This document shows, piece by piece, positions 45,757-56,867 of a stretch of 64,000 nt of DNA (the stretch's first letter is position 1; every line of letters begins with the position of its first letter). Origin of the DNA: Phaeotremella fagi (taxonomy: Eukaryota; Basidiomycota; Tremellomycetes; Tremellales; Phaeotremellaceae). The stretch spans positions 1 through 64,000 of the forward strand of contig BCHU01000005.1 of NCBI GenBank assembly GCA_001599715.1, written 5' to 3'. The notes under the pieces are model-generated. The model was not told the origin of the DNA. It ran no database searches and worked only from the letters and a program-made list of their open reading frames with translations. Both the position numbers and the translations under genes were made by a program.

Positions 45757-47290
45757 ATGGAACCTCGACTCACTCATTCCTTCCAATTTACTCCTCGATA
45801 CATACCCATCAGACGTGTACCACCAAAAACCTACCACCACTTCAACCCCAACGGATACACGCATGTATCACACTTTCCCATGTCATTTGACGAAGCTCAG
45901 TATTGCTATGCCGACCCCAAGATCGCTTTGGATTTTAGAGCATACGTCGGATTTTACGCTATCGCAGGAGATTGCAACTTGAGTATCGTTGTTGGAGGAG
46001 ACGACGTTCAGACTCTGAAATGTGTCACTGTCGATCCTGTAAGTGTCTGCGTACCTTACTGTTTTATGGAATTCATTTAACACCAATCCAGAATCTCTTG
46101 GTCAATGGTCGAATCAAGCCCCTTCAACAGCACGTTACGGCATTAGCTTGGAATGTCGATTTATTTTTGAAGAAAGTCATTCTGGCTGTGGGTATGAGTA
46201 ATGCGTCGGTGCTGTTGTTTTATGTTTCGACTCAAGGGGAATGTTTAGTGTTCCGAGAGCTACTTGGACATCACGATGTGAGCTTGAAGGTTCTTTGATT
46301 GCTTACTGACTTCAGGCTGTCACTTGCTTGTCATTCCACCCCGCCAGATCTATTCTAGCCTCTGGCTCGGCTGATCGAAGTGTTTTAATATGGAATTATT
46401 GCCTCGATGATGGAAAGGAGCAAGACAAATTTGAGGAGGTTGTTGGGAGTGAGAGTCTATCGTTGATGAGATTCAAATGCATGCGATCGAGGCTCGTATC
46501 ATCTGTGTACATCAAGGATACCGTTACTTCCGTCGTGAGTTGTTTTGAGCTAGGATAACAAAAGAGAAAACTGACGATCACACAGTCTTGGCCGAGTATT
46601 GATACTTTTACTCTCGCGATTGGTGTTAGCGATGGGTCCTTCAATGTCTGGGACACTGAGAATTCGGCTCGGGCTTCATCCACTTTCACACCTTTCTGGT
46701 GCGACCGTTCAAGCCACCTAAAAGCAGTGATTGATATTCACTGGTTAGTGTGTTACACTTGTCGTGTTCCCATAAATGACTATAATTATCTGATAGGACA
46801 AGCGAAGTGAACGTGGTCTCTGTGAGTCACGATTTAGCTGTGTCACATTGTTGCGACAGGAGTCTGTATACACAAATTGGTAAGTCCCGTTCTTACAACT
46901 GATCATACCGAACCTAACATCCCATCCTTTCCTTTGACTCCATTTATAGGTCGACAACCATTGGGTTTCGATCATACGAGGTGTATCGCTTCAATTTCTT
47001 TGGCCGGTAATTTAGTCTTAATTGGGACCGGTAACGATGGGAAAGTTTTTGGTTACAGCATGTGTAATCAGCAATGGTCAGAAATCAACGGATGCGACAC
47101 GACATACGATATTCATTATTTTGGGATGAGTTTACGTCCTAATTACAACCCTACGAAAGGTTTGGATGCTGTGTTAGTGGGAAACGATATGTGTGTCTCA
47201 TTGTACCACTTTCCTCCAGAAGCTTTGAAGCTGGTTGTCTGTGGTGCTGGTGAAGACGAGACTGGGGGCGCTGGGACATCATCGTCGTGA
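45757..47290 (+). CDS. WD40-repeat protein, possibly EED/ESC-like
   Basis: About 420 residues. Recognisable blades are HVTALAWNVDLFLKKVILAV, HHDAVTCLSFHPARSILASG with ADRSVLIWN, and DTVTSVSWPSIDTFTLAIG with DGSFNVWD. Later come VIDIHWTSEVNVVSVSHD and CIASISLAGNLVLIGTGNDG. The order (AVG strand, then GH..AV..L.FHP, then a long insert, then a W-motif and a late GNDGKVFGY) resembles the Polycomb subunit EED more than a generic WD40 protein, but the identity is low. Start MEPRLTHSFQFTPRYIPIRR. Introns of about 35-53 nt separate the blades. Confidence 0.75.
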
Positions 47291-47664
47291 ATAGGTCAGA
47301 CACGTATTATGTTGTATATATCCATCATCGAGTACTGTATATAGATTGAATCAATATTGATAAACTGGTATGAACGCAAAACATTCTCATTCAATCTATT
47401 CTACAACTTCCCAACCAAGATGTGAGATGAAGATAATTGAAGACAGCACATAAGCGGACCAACGGACAATGACCTGCCGAATGAAATCGGAATGAAAATG
47501 TAAAACTAGCAGTATCCATCCATTAATTTCATCCCATCAACAACATTCCATTTCTTATATATCTTCCTCCATTTTCTATAAACAATGGAGATGGAATAGA
47601 TCCAACTTGATCGTATACCAAAATGACTTAATCATCTCATAGAAACGGCAAAATAACATCGTCA
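47291..47664. other. Intergenic, promoter of the dicarboxylate carrier
   Basis: 374 bases with no gene. A long AT-rich stretch with CATTTTCTATAAACAATGG just upstream of the carrier; the out-of-frame ATG at 47584 is quickly closed by a stop. Confidence 0.35.
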
Positions 47665-48700
47665 ATGAGCACCCCTCTTCAATCCAACGATGCTGTCCTG
47701 AGCACCAATGAACCTGCTCCGAGGAGGCATCCAGTTTGGTTAGGTGGTAAGTGGAACCAAGAATCTACCTTACATCTACTAATACAGATGTATAGGTGCG
47801 GCAGCAATGATATCAGTCTGTATCACTCATCCCATCGATCAAACGAAAATACGATCTCAAACCCAAATCCCTCGAAGGGGCATGTTGGAAACAGCGAAAC
47901 GAACGATGCTATCATCAGGTGTCACAGGATTATGGACAGGGCTAACAGGAAGTCTATTGAGACAAGCGACCTATGGAGCAACTAGATTTGGGGTATATGG
48001 GATACTTAACGAAAGAGATAAGAATTTAGGACGTGGTGGAAGACAGCGGTTGGTGCTGAACGGTGCTGCAGCTGGTGTTTTGGCTGGTATCGTCGGTGCT
48101 CCTGCAGGTAAGTCTTTAACTACTGGTTCAAGCTGATTAGTAGAACTGGTAATGGTTAGAATGTGTAGTGATGGAGTTAAGCCCGTAGAGAAGAGATTGA
48201 ACTATAGAAACGCTATTCAAGGACTTTGGCAGATAATACAAAATGAAGGAGCTTCCAGTGTGACTCGAGGAATGGGTGCGACGGTTCTAAGAAGTGTTTT
48301 GATGAACGCGAGTCAATTGTCTTGGTGGGTTGTAGAAAGAGATTTTACTGAAATTCAGCTACGACATGATAAAGGCGCGATTGTTGTTGACTGGATATTT
48401 CAAAGATTCAATACCTTTACATCTCCTCACAGCAATGCTAGGTGGAACAGTAGCAGTCACCGTCTGCGCTCCAGTGGACGTGATGAAATCGCGTATCCAG
48501 TCTAACACAAATCCGAAAACCGTGAGTAGAGAGTTTCAGTCATTTCTGACCTTCAGACCGCTGCAAGTATCGTCTCCAGATCATTACGACAAGAAGGAGT
48601 GTCAGTCTTGATGAGAGGATGGTTACCAGCCTGGCTTCGTATGGCACCGACGACTATGCTTACGTTCATGTTCTTTGAGCAGCTGAAGAAGTTGTTCTGA
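47665..48700 (+). CDS. DIC1: Mitochondrial dicarboxylate carrier
   Basis: About 300 residues of the mitochondrial carrier family, exchanging malate/succinate for phosphate across the inner membrane. Three repeats are visible: THPIDQTKIRSQTQ (first PxDxxKxR-type signature), then PAELVMVRMCSDG with RNAIQGLWQIIQNEGAS, then CAPVDVMKSRIQS. The VRMCSDGVKP...RLNYRNA segment and MNASQLS.YD are close to yeast Dic1. Start MSTPLQSNDAVLSTN. Introns lie before AAAMISV, after GAPA, within the ASQLS-YDMIKARL join, and after TNPK. It ends FFEQLKKLF. Confidence 0.88.
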
Positions 48701-48948
48701 GGGAAGACAGAAGAAGATAGGTTTATTGAATCAAATTCTGGTTGTTAATAGGTGACAAGATGGTCGATCGATGATATGAAAAGTCTGATGCTGAAGTTTA
48801 ACAAAACCTGTGATAGCTTCAAATGATTCAACGAAGGATAACATCATATTTTGGACATCATTGTAGATATATATTTCATAGAGATGTATCAAGAACAAAA
48901 CTTAGAACGTATCCTCACAACGATCCCCTTCAAACCAATCAACCTCGA

Positions 48949-50085
48949 TCACTTTTTCAAATGTTTCTCGACAAAATCCAAAACAGGGACAACGAATTCC
49001 TTCCATCCTTCTGCATTGTCATCCTATAATCAAGGTGTCAGCAACAATCATCACGAGTTGGAACATACAATAAACTTGAAGTCAAACCCATGTTTACCAC
49101 CCTCCTCATATAATGCCAAAACTTCAATCCCCTTTTCCTCAAGTTTAGCCTCAAGTCTCTTACTTTCATCAGGCAAAACATCGATATCTGCCAAACCGTG
49201 TAGAATAAGAGTTGGAGGATAGGTTGCAGTATCATCAAGTAAATGTAATAGACTATATTGATTGGCAAATTCCCTTTTTGAATTGAAATCCTTGAACTGA
49301 TCAAGACGTAACAGGTGATAAGTTTTTGATTTACCTAAAATTGTCAAGGGGAGTAGAGCAGCTTGTAATTTGATTCTATCGGACCAAGTGAATTCAGGCA
49401 TAACCCATTTTTTTCTGAGAGCAAGTTCTGAAATTTCAGTGGTGAACGGAGCATGGATGATAGCTCTAGATGAATCTCTGGAGTTTAACTCGTTTTGAAC
49501 CATATCTAGAGGAAGATCACGAACCATCTCTGGTCGGACGTCACCGGGCCATGGAAATCCTTCTAGTGGATCTGATATATCTGAATTTGAGAGTGACGTG
49601 GCGCCATAAACGTCGACCACAACTGTAGGTGATGGTGATTTGAGACCAATCAATGTCGCAAGAGTTGCTCCAGCAGATTCACCACCAACAGCTCAAGTGT
49701 TGACGTCAATCTTGTCAAGACCAACAACCCTAGGTAGATTAAGTTGACACCAGTCACGAGCGGATTCAACGTCATCAAGTTGATCTTGAAGCGAAACATG
49801 AGGAGCTAATCGATAACCAGCAGAAACAACGTGGAAACCTCTTGAAGTGAAACCCTGTACAACCCATGGAGGTATGAACCAAGGTGAACCGATTATATTA
49901 GCACCACCGTGAAGCCATAAAACCCATGGAGAATTGGGTATACCTTTTTCAGAGACCCAAACGCGAAGGGGGATGTCGACTTGAGATTTGGTAGCGTAGA
50001 TGTGTTCTGTGAAGTTTGAGGGGAGATCTGGAAACAGGATGTTGAGGGTGGATTCACTGAGCACGGGGGTGGGGTTAGCTGACAT
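48949..50085 (-). CDS. Alpha/beta hydrolase (HSL-type esterase) with in-frame TGA
   Basis: Start MSANPTPVLSESTLNILFPD. LWLHGGANIIGS gives the oxyanion HGG, and AVGGESAGATLATL the nucleophile Ser. ILHGLADIDVLPDESKRLEA gives the acid and GGKHGFDF the His of the triad. The final exon, after a GTATGT intron, reads DDNAEGWKEF...FVEKHLKK. A TGA stop (minus strand, 49693-49695) falls between KIDVNT and AVGGESAG, directly before the nucleophile elbow. Everything downstream stays open and conserved, so this is a recent nonsense change, readthrough or a sequence error. If translation stops there, the protein is dead. Likely a cytosolic carboxylesterase or lipase. Confidence 0.75.
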
Positions 50086-50096
50086 TTTTGTTAGAT

Positions 50097-50315
50097 GCAG
50101 ATGAAAGGGGATAAAGACATGATGGCTATTATAGTGAGTCAGTATGTCGTATCTTGACAACGGGACGCCATTACAAAGGAGTGTATGATCGTCGAGTTGC
50201 AGATGAAAGGGGAAATGATAAAGACATGATGGTTATTATACGTCTGTTTTGAGTCAGTATGTCATATCTCGAGAATGGAACGCCGTCACACAAAGGAGTG
50301 TGTGATCGTCGAGTG
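50097..50315. repeat. Tandem duplication upstream of the hydrolase gene
   Basis: Two direct copies, 50097-50198 and 50199-50315, each starting GCAGATGAAAGGGG and ending with ATGATCGTCGAG or GTGATCGTCGAG. They share most positions; the second has insertions such as AAATG and CGTCTGTTTT. It sits in the 5' region of the minus-strand hydrolase (start 50085), so it duplicates its promoter segment. Confidence 0.8.
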
Positions 50316-50616
50316 GCTGTTCGTGCAAGTATAATGCAGTATGGTTGAACGCAGATTAATGCATTTTTTTTTATGGTTTTTAATAGAGTTCTTCAGACAA
50401 AGAAAAATCAAAGAAAAGTATAACGAAATAATAGAAAGAAAGAAATTTAGATAATTGTTGTTGAATAATTATCTAAAGTCAAAGATGAAACTACCCGTTC
50501 AAAGCATGTGTACGATACGGACTTGATAGATGTCTTGAAGCGATCGGTCATTTGACGACGATTCTCTCAGCTGCTAGCTGTTGATAGATAGAATTTCCCG
50601 GTGGTGGTGATGTTGA
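50316..50616. other. AT-rich intergenic stretch
   Basis: About 300 bases, very AT-rich around 50,360-50,480, downstream of the His/Gly-rich gene and upstream of the hydrolase. No gene is visible; a T8 run lies near 50,363. Confidence 0.4.
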
Positions 50617-51465
50617 TCAAGCAGCAGCTGGTTCTTCTGGTCTAGCACAACAAGTGTGAGCATGACCATGACGGCCATGTCGTCCATGAGGACCTTGAGT
50701 ATGAACACGTTCATGACCATGACGACGGTGACCGTGTCGTTCTGGTCTCTCGTTGAGAGAAAGATTCTCAAACTGACCGAATGGTCCACCAGGTCCTCGG
50801 TGATGACGACGACGATGTCCTTGAGCGAATTGTTCATCTTCGGAATGGTGTCCTTGAGGTCCTCTGTGATGAGTACCGAATCGGTGGTGGTGGTGTCGAC
50901 CTGGTGGTGGAAGCGATCCATCCATTGGTGGTGGTGGGATTTCACCATCGACCGGAGGTTGATTCTCCATTCCAGGTGGTGGGGGTGGGGGTGGGAACAT
51001 ACCGTGATGACCATGACCTCGTCGTCCATGACCATGACCGTGGCCATGACCAAAGCCGTGACCAAAGCCATGGCTACTGTGATGACCAAATGGACCTCCA
51101 TGACCACCGAAAGGTGCGAAATGACCTGGACCATGTGCCATACCTCGTCCTCTACCTCTCATACCCATGCCCATGCCCATTCCCATGTGATGGAAACCAA
51201 GTCCGGGGGGTGGTGGTGGGGGATAAGGGATACAATCACAATGTGGTCCAGCGCCGACATGGAATTGTGGGACGTCGTACTCACCCTCATGAGAGACGTC
51301 TAGAGCATTCACGTCAGTAAACAACTCGACAGGAATAACGACTAAAAACTCACCAGAGACAGTTGATTCCTCACTTTCACTGACGACGTCCCATTGACCT
51401 TCAGTGTTCTGGTTGGATTCACGAGGAGCAGGAGTTTTTTCGTTGATGGTGTTGATAGCAGCCAT
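50617..51465 (-). CDS. His/Gly/Pro-rich low-complexity protein
   Basis: About 264-282 residues. The N-terminus MAAINTINEKTPAPRESNQN is ordinary, then YPPPPPPGLGFHHMGMGMGM, long GHGHGHGRRGHGHH tracts, PPPPPPPGMENQPP, RHHHHRFG and a tail HGRHGRHGHAHTCC. His tracts and the CC near the end could bind Zn, Ni or Cu, or drive condensation; no domain is recognisable. A 54-nt segment (51300-51353) has GTGAGT and CTGACGTGAATGCTCTAG borders and lacks an in-frame stop, so both spliced and retained forms are open. The opposite strand is also open here because of composition; this frame is preferred for its ATG and N-terminus. Confidence 0.72.
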   Translation of the reverse strand: MAAINTINEKTPAPRESNQNTEGQWDVVSESEESTVSGEFLVVIPVELFTDVNALDVSHEGEYDVPQFHVGAGPHCDCIPYPPPPPPGLGFHHMGMGMGMGMRGRGRGMAHGPGHFAPFGGHGGPFGHHSSHGFGHGFGHGHGHGHGRRGHGHHGMFPPPPPPPGMENQPPVDGEIPPPPMDGSLPPPGRHHHHRFGTHHRGPQGHHSEDEQFAQGHRRRHHRGPGGPFGQFENLSLNERPERHGHRRHGHERVHTQGPHGRHGRHGHAHTCCARPEEPAAA

Positions 51466-51995
51466 TTTGAATTTGTTTGTAAAATTGGTTGTTTAGTTAA
51501 AGATTGGGTGGCGAATAAATTGCGTTAAAGAGAAAGAAAGGAGTATTCAAAAAGAGACGGGTTGATATATCTCACAGACGACTGCGAGAAAACTGTAGCT
51601 CGCTATGCTCGGCTCCAGGCTGCGCGTTCATTCGGCTGCGCGAGTTTAAGCTCCATATTTTAAACTGCGGGTGGATACTAAATTCCGTCTGTAGGTTTCT
51701 AGAACTTCCAGCGCATTTCCAGCTTCTTGGTTGGTTGTTGGAACAGGATAAACATTTTGTTGTGTCGTTTGGGTGGCAAAAAAACCAGTGTCCTGGGATA
51801 CATTCGGTGTCGTGAAGACATTTTTGTCATACGGAGAATTGCGGGAATACAGTATTTTCTACCTATCGGCGTCCTCCGCTCACTCCTCCCTTATCACAGC
51901 AAGGAGATTGCACGGAGAGTAGAGTATGGATGAGTTCACGAGATATAACTAGACCAGGATGTTGATGCTCTTGAGTTGTCTAATCAATTCTCAAA
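51466..51995. promoter_or_regulatory. Divergent promoter with GC-rich direct repeat
   Basis: 530 bases between the His/Gly-rich gene (minus) and the oxygenase (plus). A GC-rich island at 51597-51650 carries GGCTGCGCG twice (51618-51626 and 51634-51642, period 16), flanked by AGCTCGC and GAGTTTAAGCTC. The rest is AT-rich. Confidence 0.45.
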
Positions 51996-53378
51996 ATGGC
52001 CATTCTCCAACCAGCTAAACCGTATTCCCCACCATCACGAGATACGCCAGAAATACCTCCATGGATCCCACCACCAGCAACTCGGGAGAAACACGATTTC
52101 GCGAAATTGCATACAATCGACCTTTCCCTGTTGGATTCGAACGATCCAGAAGTCGTAGATCAACTGGTGGCTACGACGAAGGAAGCGATCAAAGAGGACG
52201 GGTTCTTATATCTCGTAAATTATGGAGTAACGATCGAACAGGTGTGTACGTTGGACAGGCGGTAAACTCATTCTCGTTAGTTGCATCGACAGTTTGCCAT
52301 AGCTCAATACCTCCACACCAACATCACCGAAGGGGAAAAGGAGAGTTTATTGTGGGATCCTGAATCGGGTCTGTTTGCAGGTTACAAACCGCCTTACGGA
52401 TGGAAGGTATGTCAAATGAGACAATAGCACTGACCATGTCAGCGAGAAAAGGGGAAGCTCGATGGAATCAAACATTTCAACTTTTACGATGCTCAATTGA
52501 AAGACCCGAAGCTGGTCCCGGAATGTGTCAGACCGTTCTTCGATGAAATCGTTGCTTTCACAGAGGTGAGCTTCTGAATCGACCCTCACTGACAATCAGT
52601 ACCTCAGCGACTCGGTAAATCGACGTCTGCTTGTTCTACTTTCTAGAGTGCTGGAATTACCAGACGATTGGCTTTGGGATAATGTTCAATCTCATGGCGG
52701 ACCAATGGGACAGGGATACTTTCGACATGCTCTCTTTCAACCGATCGTCCAAGAGATCAAAGAAGCGTCGGGTGGTTTAAGAATGCACGGACATACAGAT
52801 TATGGTAAGTTTCTATCAAGCTCTAAACTGACACCTAGGTACGACAACACTACTCTTTTCAGTACCTATTTCATCACTACAAATATGGGGCAACGACGAA
52901 AAATGGAGATACGTTGGATACAATCCTGGATCTCTCGTAGTGAATCTCGGGGAAACACTCGAAATAGTCTCAGGAGGACATTTCAAAGCCACTCGTCATA
53001 GAGTGTTCCAACCACCTGACGACCAACTTCACGAAGAGAGATTGTCACTCGTGGCGTTCCAAGCGTCCGAGGGTAGCCTCAGAATGACCCCTGCAATGGG
53101 TAAGTCTTTGATTGCGACCAAAGCTGATGAAAGAATCACCGCTACTCCAACGCGAAGGTGTGGTCCAATTCCAAGGCGTTTTCAAGGAATTCAAAAAACT
53201 ACGTGATGCCGGTTTACCAGTTCCTACCAACAAAGAATGGAGGGAAGCTCAAGTGGCTGGGATGAGAGAGGTGACGGATACTGAAAGGAATCGATTGGGA
53301 GTCGAGAGAGTCGAGGTGGATGGGAAATTGTTTTCAAAAAGAGTGTTCCATGGTGTCGAAGTTCTTCTTCCTGTTTAG
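51996..53378 (+). CDS. 2-oxoglutarate/Fe(II) dioxygenase, isopenicillin-N-synthase-like
   Basis: About 370 residues. The N-terminal DIOX_N-like part reads TIDLSLLDSNDPEVVDQLVA, TKEAIKEDGFLYLVNYGV. The jelly-roll core follows: LRMHGHTDYG gives the HxD iron ligands, TTTLLFSVP, LVVNLGETLEIVSGGHFKAT, RHRVFQPP the distal His and RLSLVAF the RxS that binds 2-oxoglutarate. Start MAILQPAKPYSPPSRDTPEI at 51996. Introns: 39 nt before LHRQFAIAQ, 36 nt before REKGKLDG, and others before YLSDS, TTTLL and ESPLLQ. Fungal relatives hydroxylate or desaturate small metabolites; substrate unknown. Confidence 0.9.
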
Positions 53379-53720
53379 GTCGATTGTATTGATAGATGTT
53401 AAGTATAACTAATACGGATGAAATGACTGGGTTCGGGATAATCAACGTGACCTTCTTTCCAAACAGTTCAAAGGAGCTTGGTTCGACATGTTTCCCGACG
53501 AAATCAATGTCGTAGATAAAGGAGAACGAACCATTGATTTTTTGTAACGGGAAATTATCGATTCAAAAAGGAAGGGCAGCCTTCTAAAGCTCCAACAAGT
53601 TTTCTACAATAATTCACCGATTTTGAACGTCCCCACTTCTTCCCTCTTCTTCCAACACCCTCGACTCCAAATCAGTCAATCAGTCAGTTCAAGCAAACTC
53701 CAATTCAAACCAACCACGCC
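53379..53720. other. Intergenic, promoter of the gene at 53721
   Basis: 342 bases, AT-rich, ending in a pyrimidine-rich leader (CCACTTCTTCCCTCTTCTTCC). No gene is seen. Confidence 0.35.
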
Positions 53721-54273
53721 ATGTCCGACATCGACGAACAGTACGTACTCTTGATGAAAAAACGTAAAGCTCAGTTAGCCCAAGACAGAGAATTATTAGA
53801 AGAATCTCTACCAAAGTTTGGTTTGTAAATCAACAATCAAATCTCCACCTCTTCAAACCCTTACTGAGATTTCAGCGACACCCGTTTCCGACAAATCTCA
53901 AGCAGCACTTCAACTGTCTTTGAAATGTACAGTATTGAAAATTTGGGATTCGACGTTGGAAACCAAATATTTCGATCTCCCTTGCACAAGGAGAAGACCC
54001 GATGCTACAGATAGTCTTATTTCTTATGCGGGACTCAACAATACCTGTGGAATGGAATTGGAGAGCTTCATCGCAAGCTTCATTCGAGAGAACTCTCCAA
54101 CTCTCGATTGGAAACCCTCATACGAACAACTTTCAGACCACATGTCAGAGTGGCAAGGCAAGATTGAGGAACGTGAGAGAATTTTGAGCGAAGGGTACGA
54201 TCGTCGAGCGGAGTGTTCTTCAGCCGATGCGAAAGGGATGATATCCAATCTCAAAAGATTTTTCGCAAAGTGA
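53721..54273 (+). CDS. Small uncharacterised protein
   Basis: About 165 residues from two exons. MSDIDEQYVLLMKKRKAQLA leads into ELLEESLPKF, then a 55-nt intron (53821-53875, GTTTGT to TTCAG) joins to ATPVSDKSQAALQLSLKCTV. The tail has CGMELESFIASFIREN, a charged helix (EWQGKIEERERILSEGY) and SNLKRFFAK. No domain is recognisable. The donor GTTTGT is weak, so the join is less sure than others in the window. Confidence 0.55.
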
Positions 54274-54529
54274 TTACAAAGGGAGTTTCGTTTCGAGTGG
54301 GACAAGGGATGGTGGAGAAAAGAGATAGTGGCAGAGTACGGGTGTTGTTTGGGGAAGATTAGTTTTAGTTCGATTCTTAGTCCGTAGTTACTGTTCACGA
54401 TACGTAGCAAATCCACCAGATGTATATAAATTCGCTTAAACATAGCTGTAGTAAAAGCATGTTTCCAGGCTGTCAATGTTTTTCAGATCATTCAATATAG
54501 ATCTTTCCTCAAGAAATCCCCAAAAAGAC

Positions 54530-54633
54530 GGGGCCAGCCGCGAATCGAACGCGGGACCTCTTGCAACTTTGAGAACTACGGTTTGAATCGTAGAAAGCCC
54601 AAAGCAAGCGCGATACCTCTACACTACAAGCCC
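54530..54633 (-). tRNA. tRNA-Pro (UGG) with intron
   Basis: The minus strand folds as a tRNA: acceptor GGGCTTG pairing with CTGGCCC (one G-T wobble and one T-T mismatch), D-arm TAGTGTAGAGGTA, anticodon stem CTTGC/GCAAG, and T-arm CCGCG-TTCGATT-CGCGG. The loop starts TTTGGG, giving anticodon TGG (proline). An intron of about 31 nt follows position 37, the canonical site. No CCA is encoded, as in eukaryotes. Confidence 0.87.
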
Positions 54634-54998
54634 GCCGGTTATTTCCAGGATTAAGGGGGAGTCTGAAACGTATATATAGTATCTCACAGCGACGCAATGA
54701 TTTCATACGAATGTTCACCTTCTACAGTCTACAGTAACATTCTAGAGAAGTGAAATGATTCACACTTTTACATCATAACGGGTGCAATAACAAGTAGTCA
54801 TCTTGATATATCTTTATCCATTTATTCATCTCAACATCTTTTACGCGCGCTTCCACTGTTAGAGGGTTTATCTGTTACAAAAACGTAAAGCAAGTGGCGA
54901 TGTACATAAGGAAACCTAGAACATATAGCATCATTGCATAAAATTTCAATCTCAATCGACAACACGAAACCCATATCTCTCCCACCTCTTTCCCATAT
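54634..54998. other. Intergenic between tRNA and permease tail
   Basis: 365 bases. The part just past 54633 holds the tRNA 5' flank with a TATATATAG run (54671-54679). The rest is AT-rich and gene-free. Confidence 0.35.
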
Positions 54999-56867
54999 TT
55001 AAGCCAAATCAGGGACTATAGACTTTTCTTGAACATCAAGACCAGGTGATTCAATCGGCTTCTCAGCAGCCTGAGCCGCCGCCACCTTTTTATCCCGATT
55101 AGTGAGATACCCAATGAGGAGAGCGAAGATCAGAGCTGTGAACGCGAATCCTGAATTGACGTAGTTACCGACTACGATGTTTGGTTGTGATGCCGTTGGG
55201 AAGGTGAAGATTGGGACCCATGCTGTAAAGATGTAGGCGAAAGCGTTCATCTGTAGAATGTCAGTTGGGTTTTGGTGCTAACAAATGGACGACTGACCAG
55301 AGCAGAGACGTAGGCTCGTTTTTCCGGATCCTGTCTACTGGTTTCATTAACAGCTGTCCAAGTGACCCCAGCACAACATCCAGCGAGCGAGGTAAGATCT
55401 AATTGAGATTAGTAAACATCAACAGAACAAAAACATACAATACAACGCCCAGCGTGATTCCTTAACAGCGGGAAAGACCTCAGTAGAAGCCAAAGCAATG
55501 GGGAAAATGATACCGGCGGTAGAAGCGAATGCCATGATTGGCCATCTTTGAGAACCGGGTAACGAGTCTGAGATCCAGGAACCTACAAGGGCGAAGAAGA
55601 TTGTTAAGATGTTGATTCCTAAGGGGATGATATTGACTAATGCGGTTGAGTAAACGGTTCGAGGATAAGCTTTGAGCCAGAAAATCACTGTGTGGTCAGT
55701 CTTGTTCATACATTCTACCCACTTGAACCTCCCGATTGACTGAGCTGAGCGAGACATAAGAAGAAAGCAGGGACTGTTGGTTGTCAGTGAAATCCCAAAT
55801 TTGACGTACATAACCAAGCATGCCAAGTCTTGTGCCATCGGACGATATCTTTGAGTTTGAATAAACCAGTATAAACCTTTGCCTCAGTTGGCATCCGACT
55901 TCTAGCCAAATCGACTTCCTCCTGAGTGAAGATCCTAATCATGGATCAGTTATATTCCTAGGATGGACATACCAGTTGGCTTTTGCCCGAGCGGGTAGTT
56001 GTGGCATAGCGAACGCCGTCCAGAGTGCACAAGGGAGAGAAACAATCCCGCAGAAGATGTATAACCATCTCCATCCTTCCAACCCCTTTCCATCTAATGT
56101 AACGTATACAGCCGACATTAAGAAACCTGAGAATAGAGGTCCGACAGAGGTAAATACTTGGATAATGGTGTTCCGTCGAGCCAGCTCATGAGGCTTGTAG
56201 TACGACGAACAGATGTACATTACAGCTGGGAAATGTCCTGCCTCGAACAATCCCACGCTTCTTGTCAGTCATGTATCTTGACTTTTAACTCACAAGAAAC
56301 GAACTGCGTAAAGTTGGTTGACACTCGTTACACCAGCCGTACCAAACGTGAAAGCAGTCCAAGCGAATTCCAAAAAAGCGATATAGTAAGGTGCGGAAAC
56401 CTAAATAGACATCAGCCACTAATCACTGGTCAAGATGACCGACTCACCCGGGTTAACAACAGATTGGAAGGAATCTGTCCAAAGACATAAGCAGCACTCC
56501 AAAGTGCGTTGGCGTAGTTCAATTCATTCCCATACATCCCAAGTCTGATTTCATCTCAGTCAATCGACTTTGACAATATGTACTTACGACTCTTTCATAC
56601 CCGAATTAAAAGCGTTGGTGATATTCACTTGATCAAGGTAACGAATCATAACACCCAAAGCAGCACTGGTGATCAAAGTGATATCAAGTTTAGTTAGAAA
56701 TCTAGCTTCTTCTTTGGGGACGTCCAATGCTGTATGATATCAGCGAGTAGGTAGATATACCACTTACAAGACCAAATGTATGATTTCCATGTTCGTCCCG
56801 GAATCAAGCTATTTTCAGAAGAAACTTCGCTCGGTGGAGAAGATTTTTCAATTGACGGGGAAGTCAT
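54999..56867 (-). CDS. MFS permease, Fen2/Liz1/Tna1-like (vitamin/acid symporter)
   Basis: About 490 residues with some twelve membrane segments. The start MTSPSIEKSSPPSEVSSENS leads to RFLTKLDITLITSAALGVMI, RYLDQVNITNAFNSGMKE, LNYANALWSAAYVFGQIPSN (Liz1/Fen2 motif), VGLFEAGHFPAVMYICSSYY, MPTEAKVYTGLFK and AYVSALMNAFAYIFTAWVPI. The GEAGHFP loop and the NAxWSxxYxxGQIPSN motif place it in the pantothenate/biotin branch rather than Dal5. It ends KSIVPDLA. Substrate probably pantothenate, biotin or a related acid; not certain. Confidence 0.85.

Noticed and set aside
50656..51320. Plus-strand Met/Thr/Ser- and His/Asp-rich frames
   Set aside because: They are antisense to the His/Gly/Pro-rich gene and are open only because of its triplet composition.
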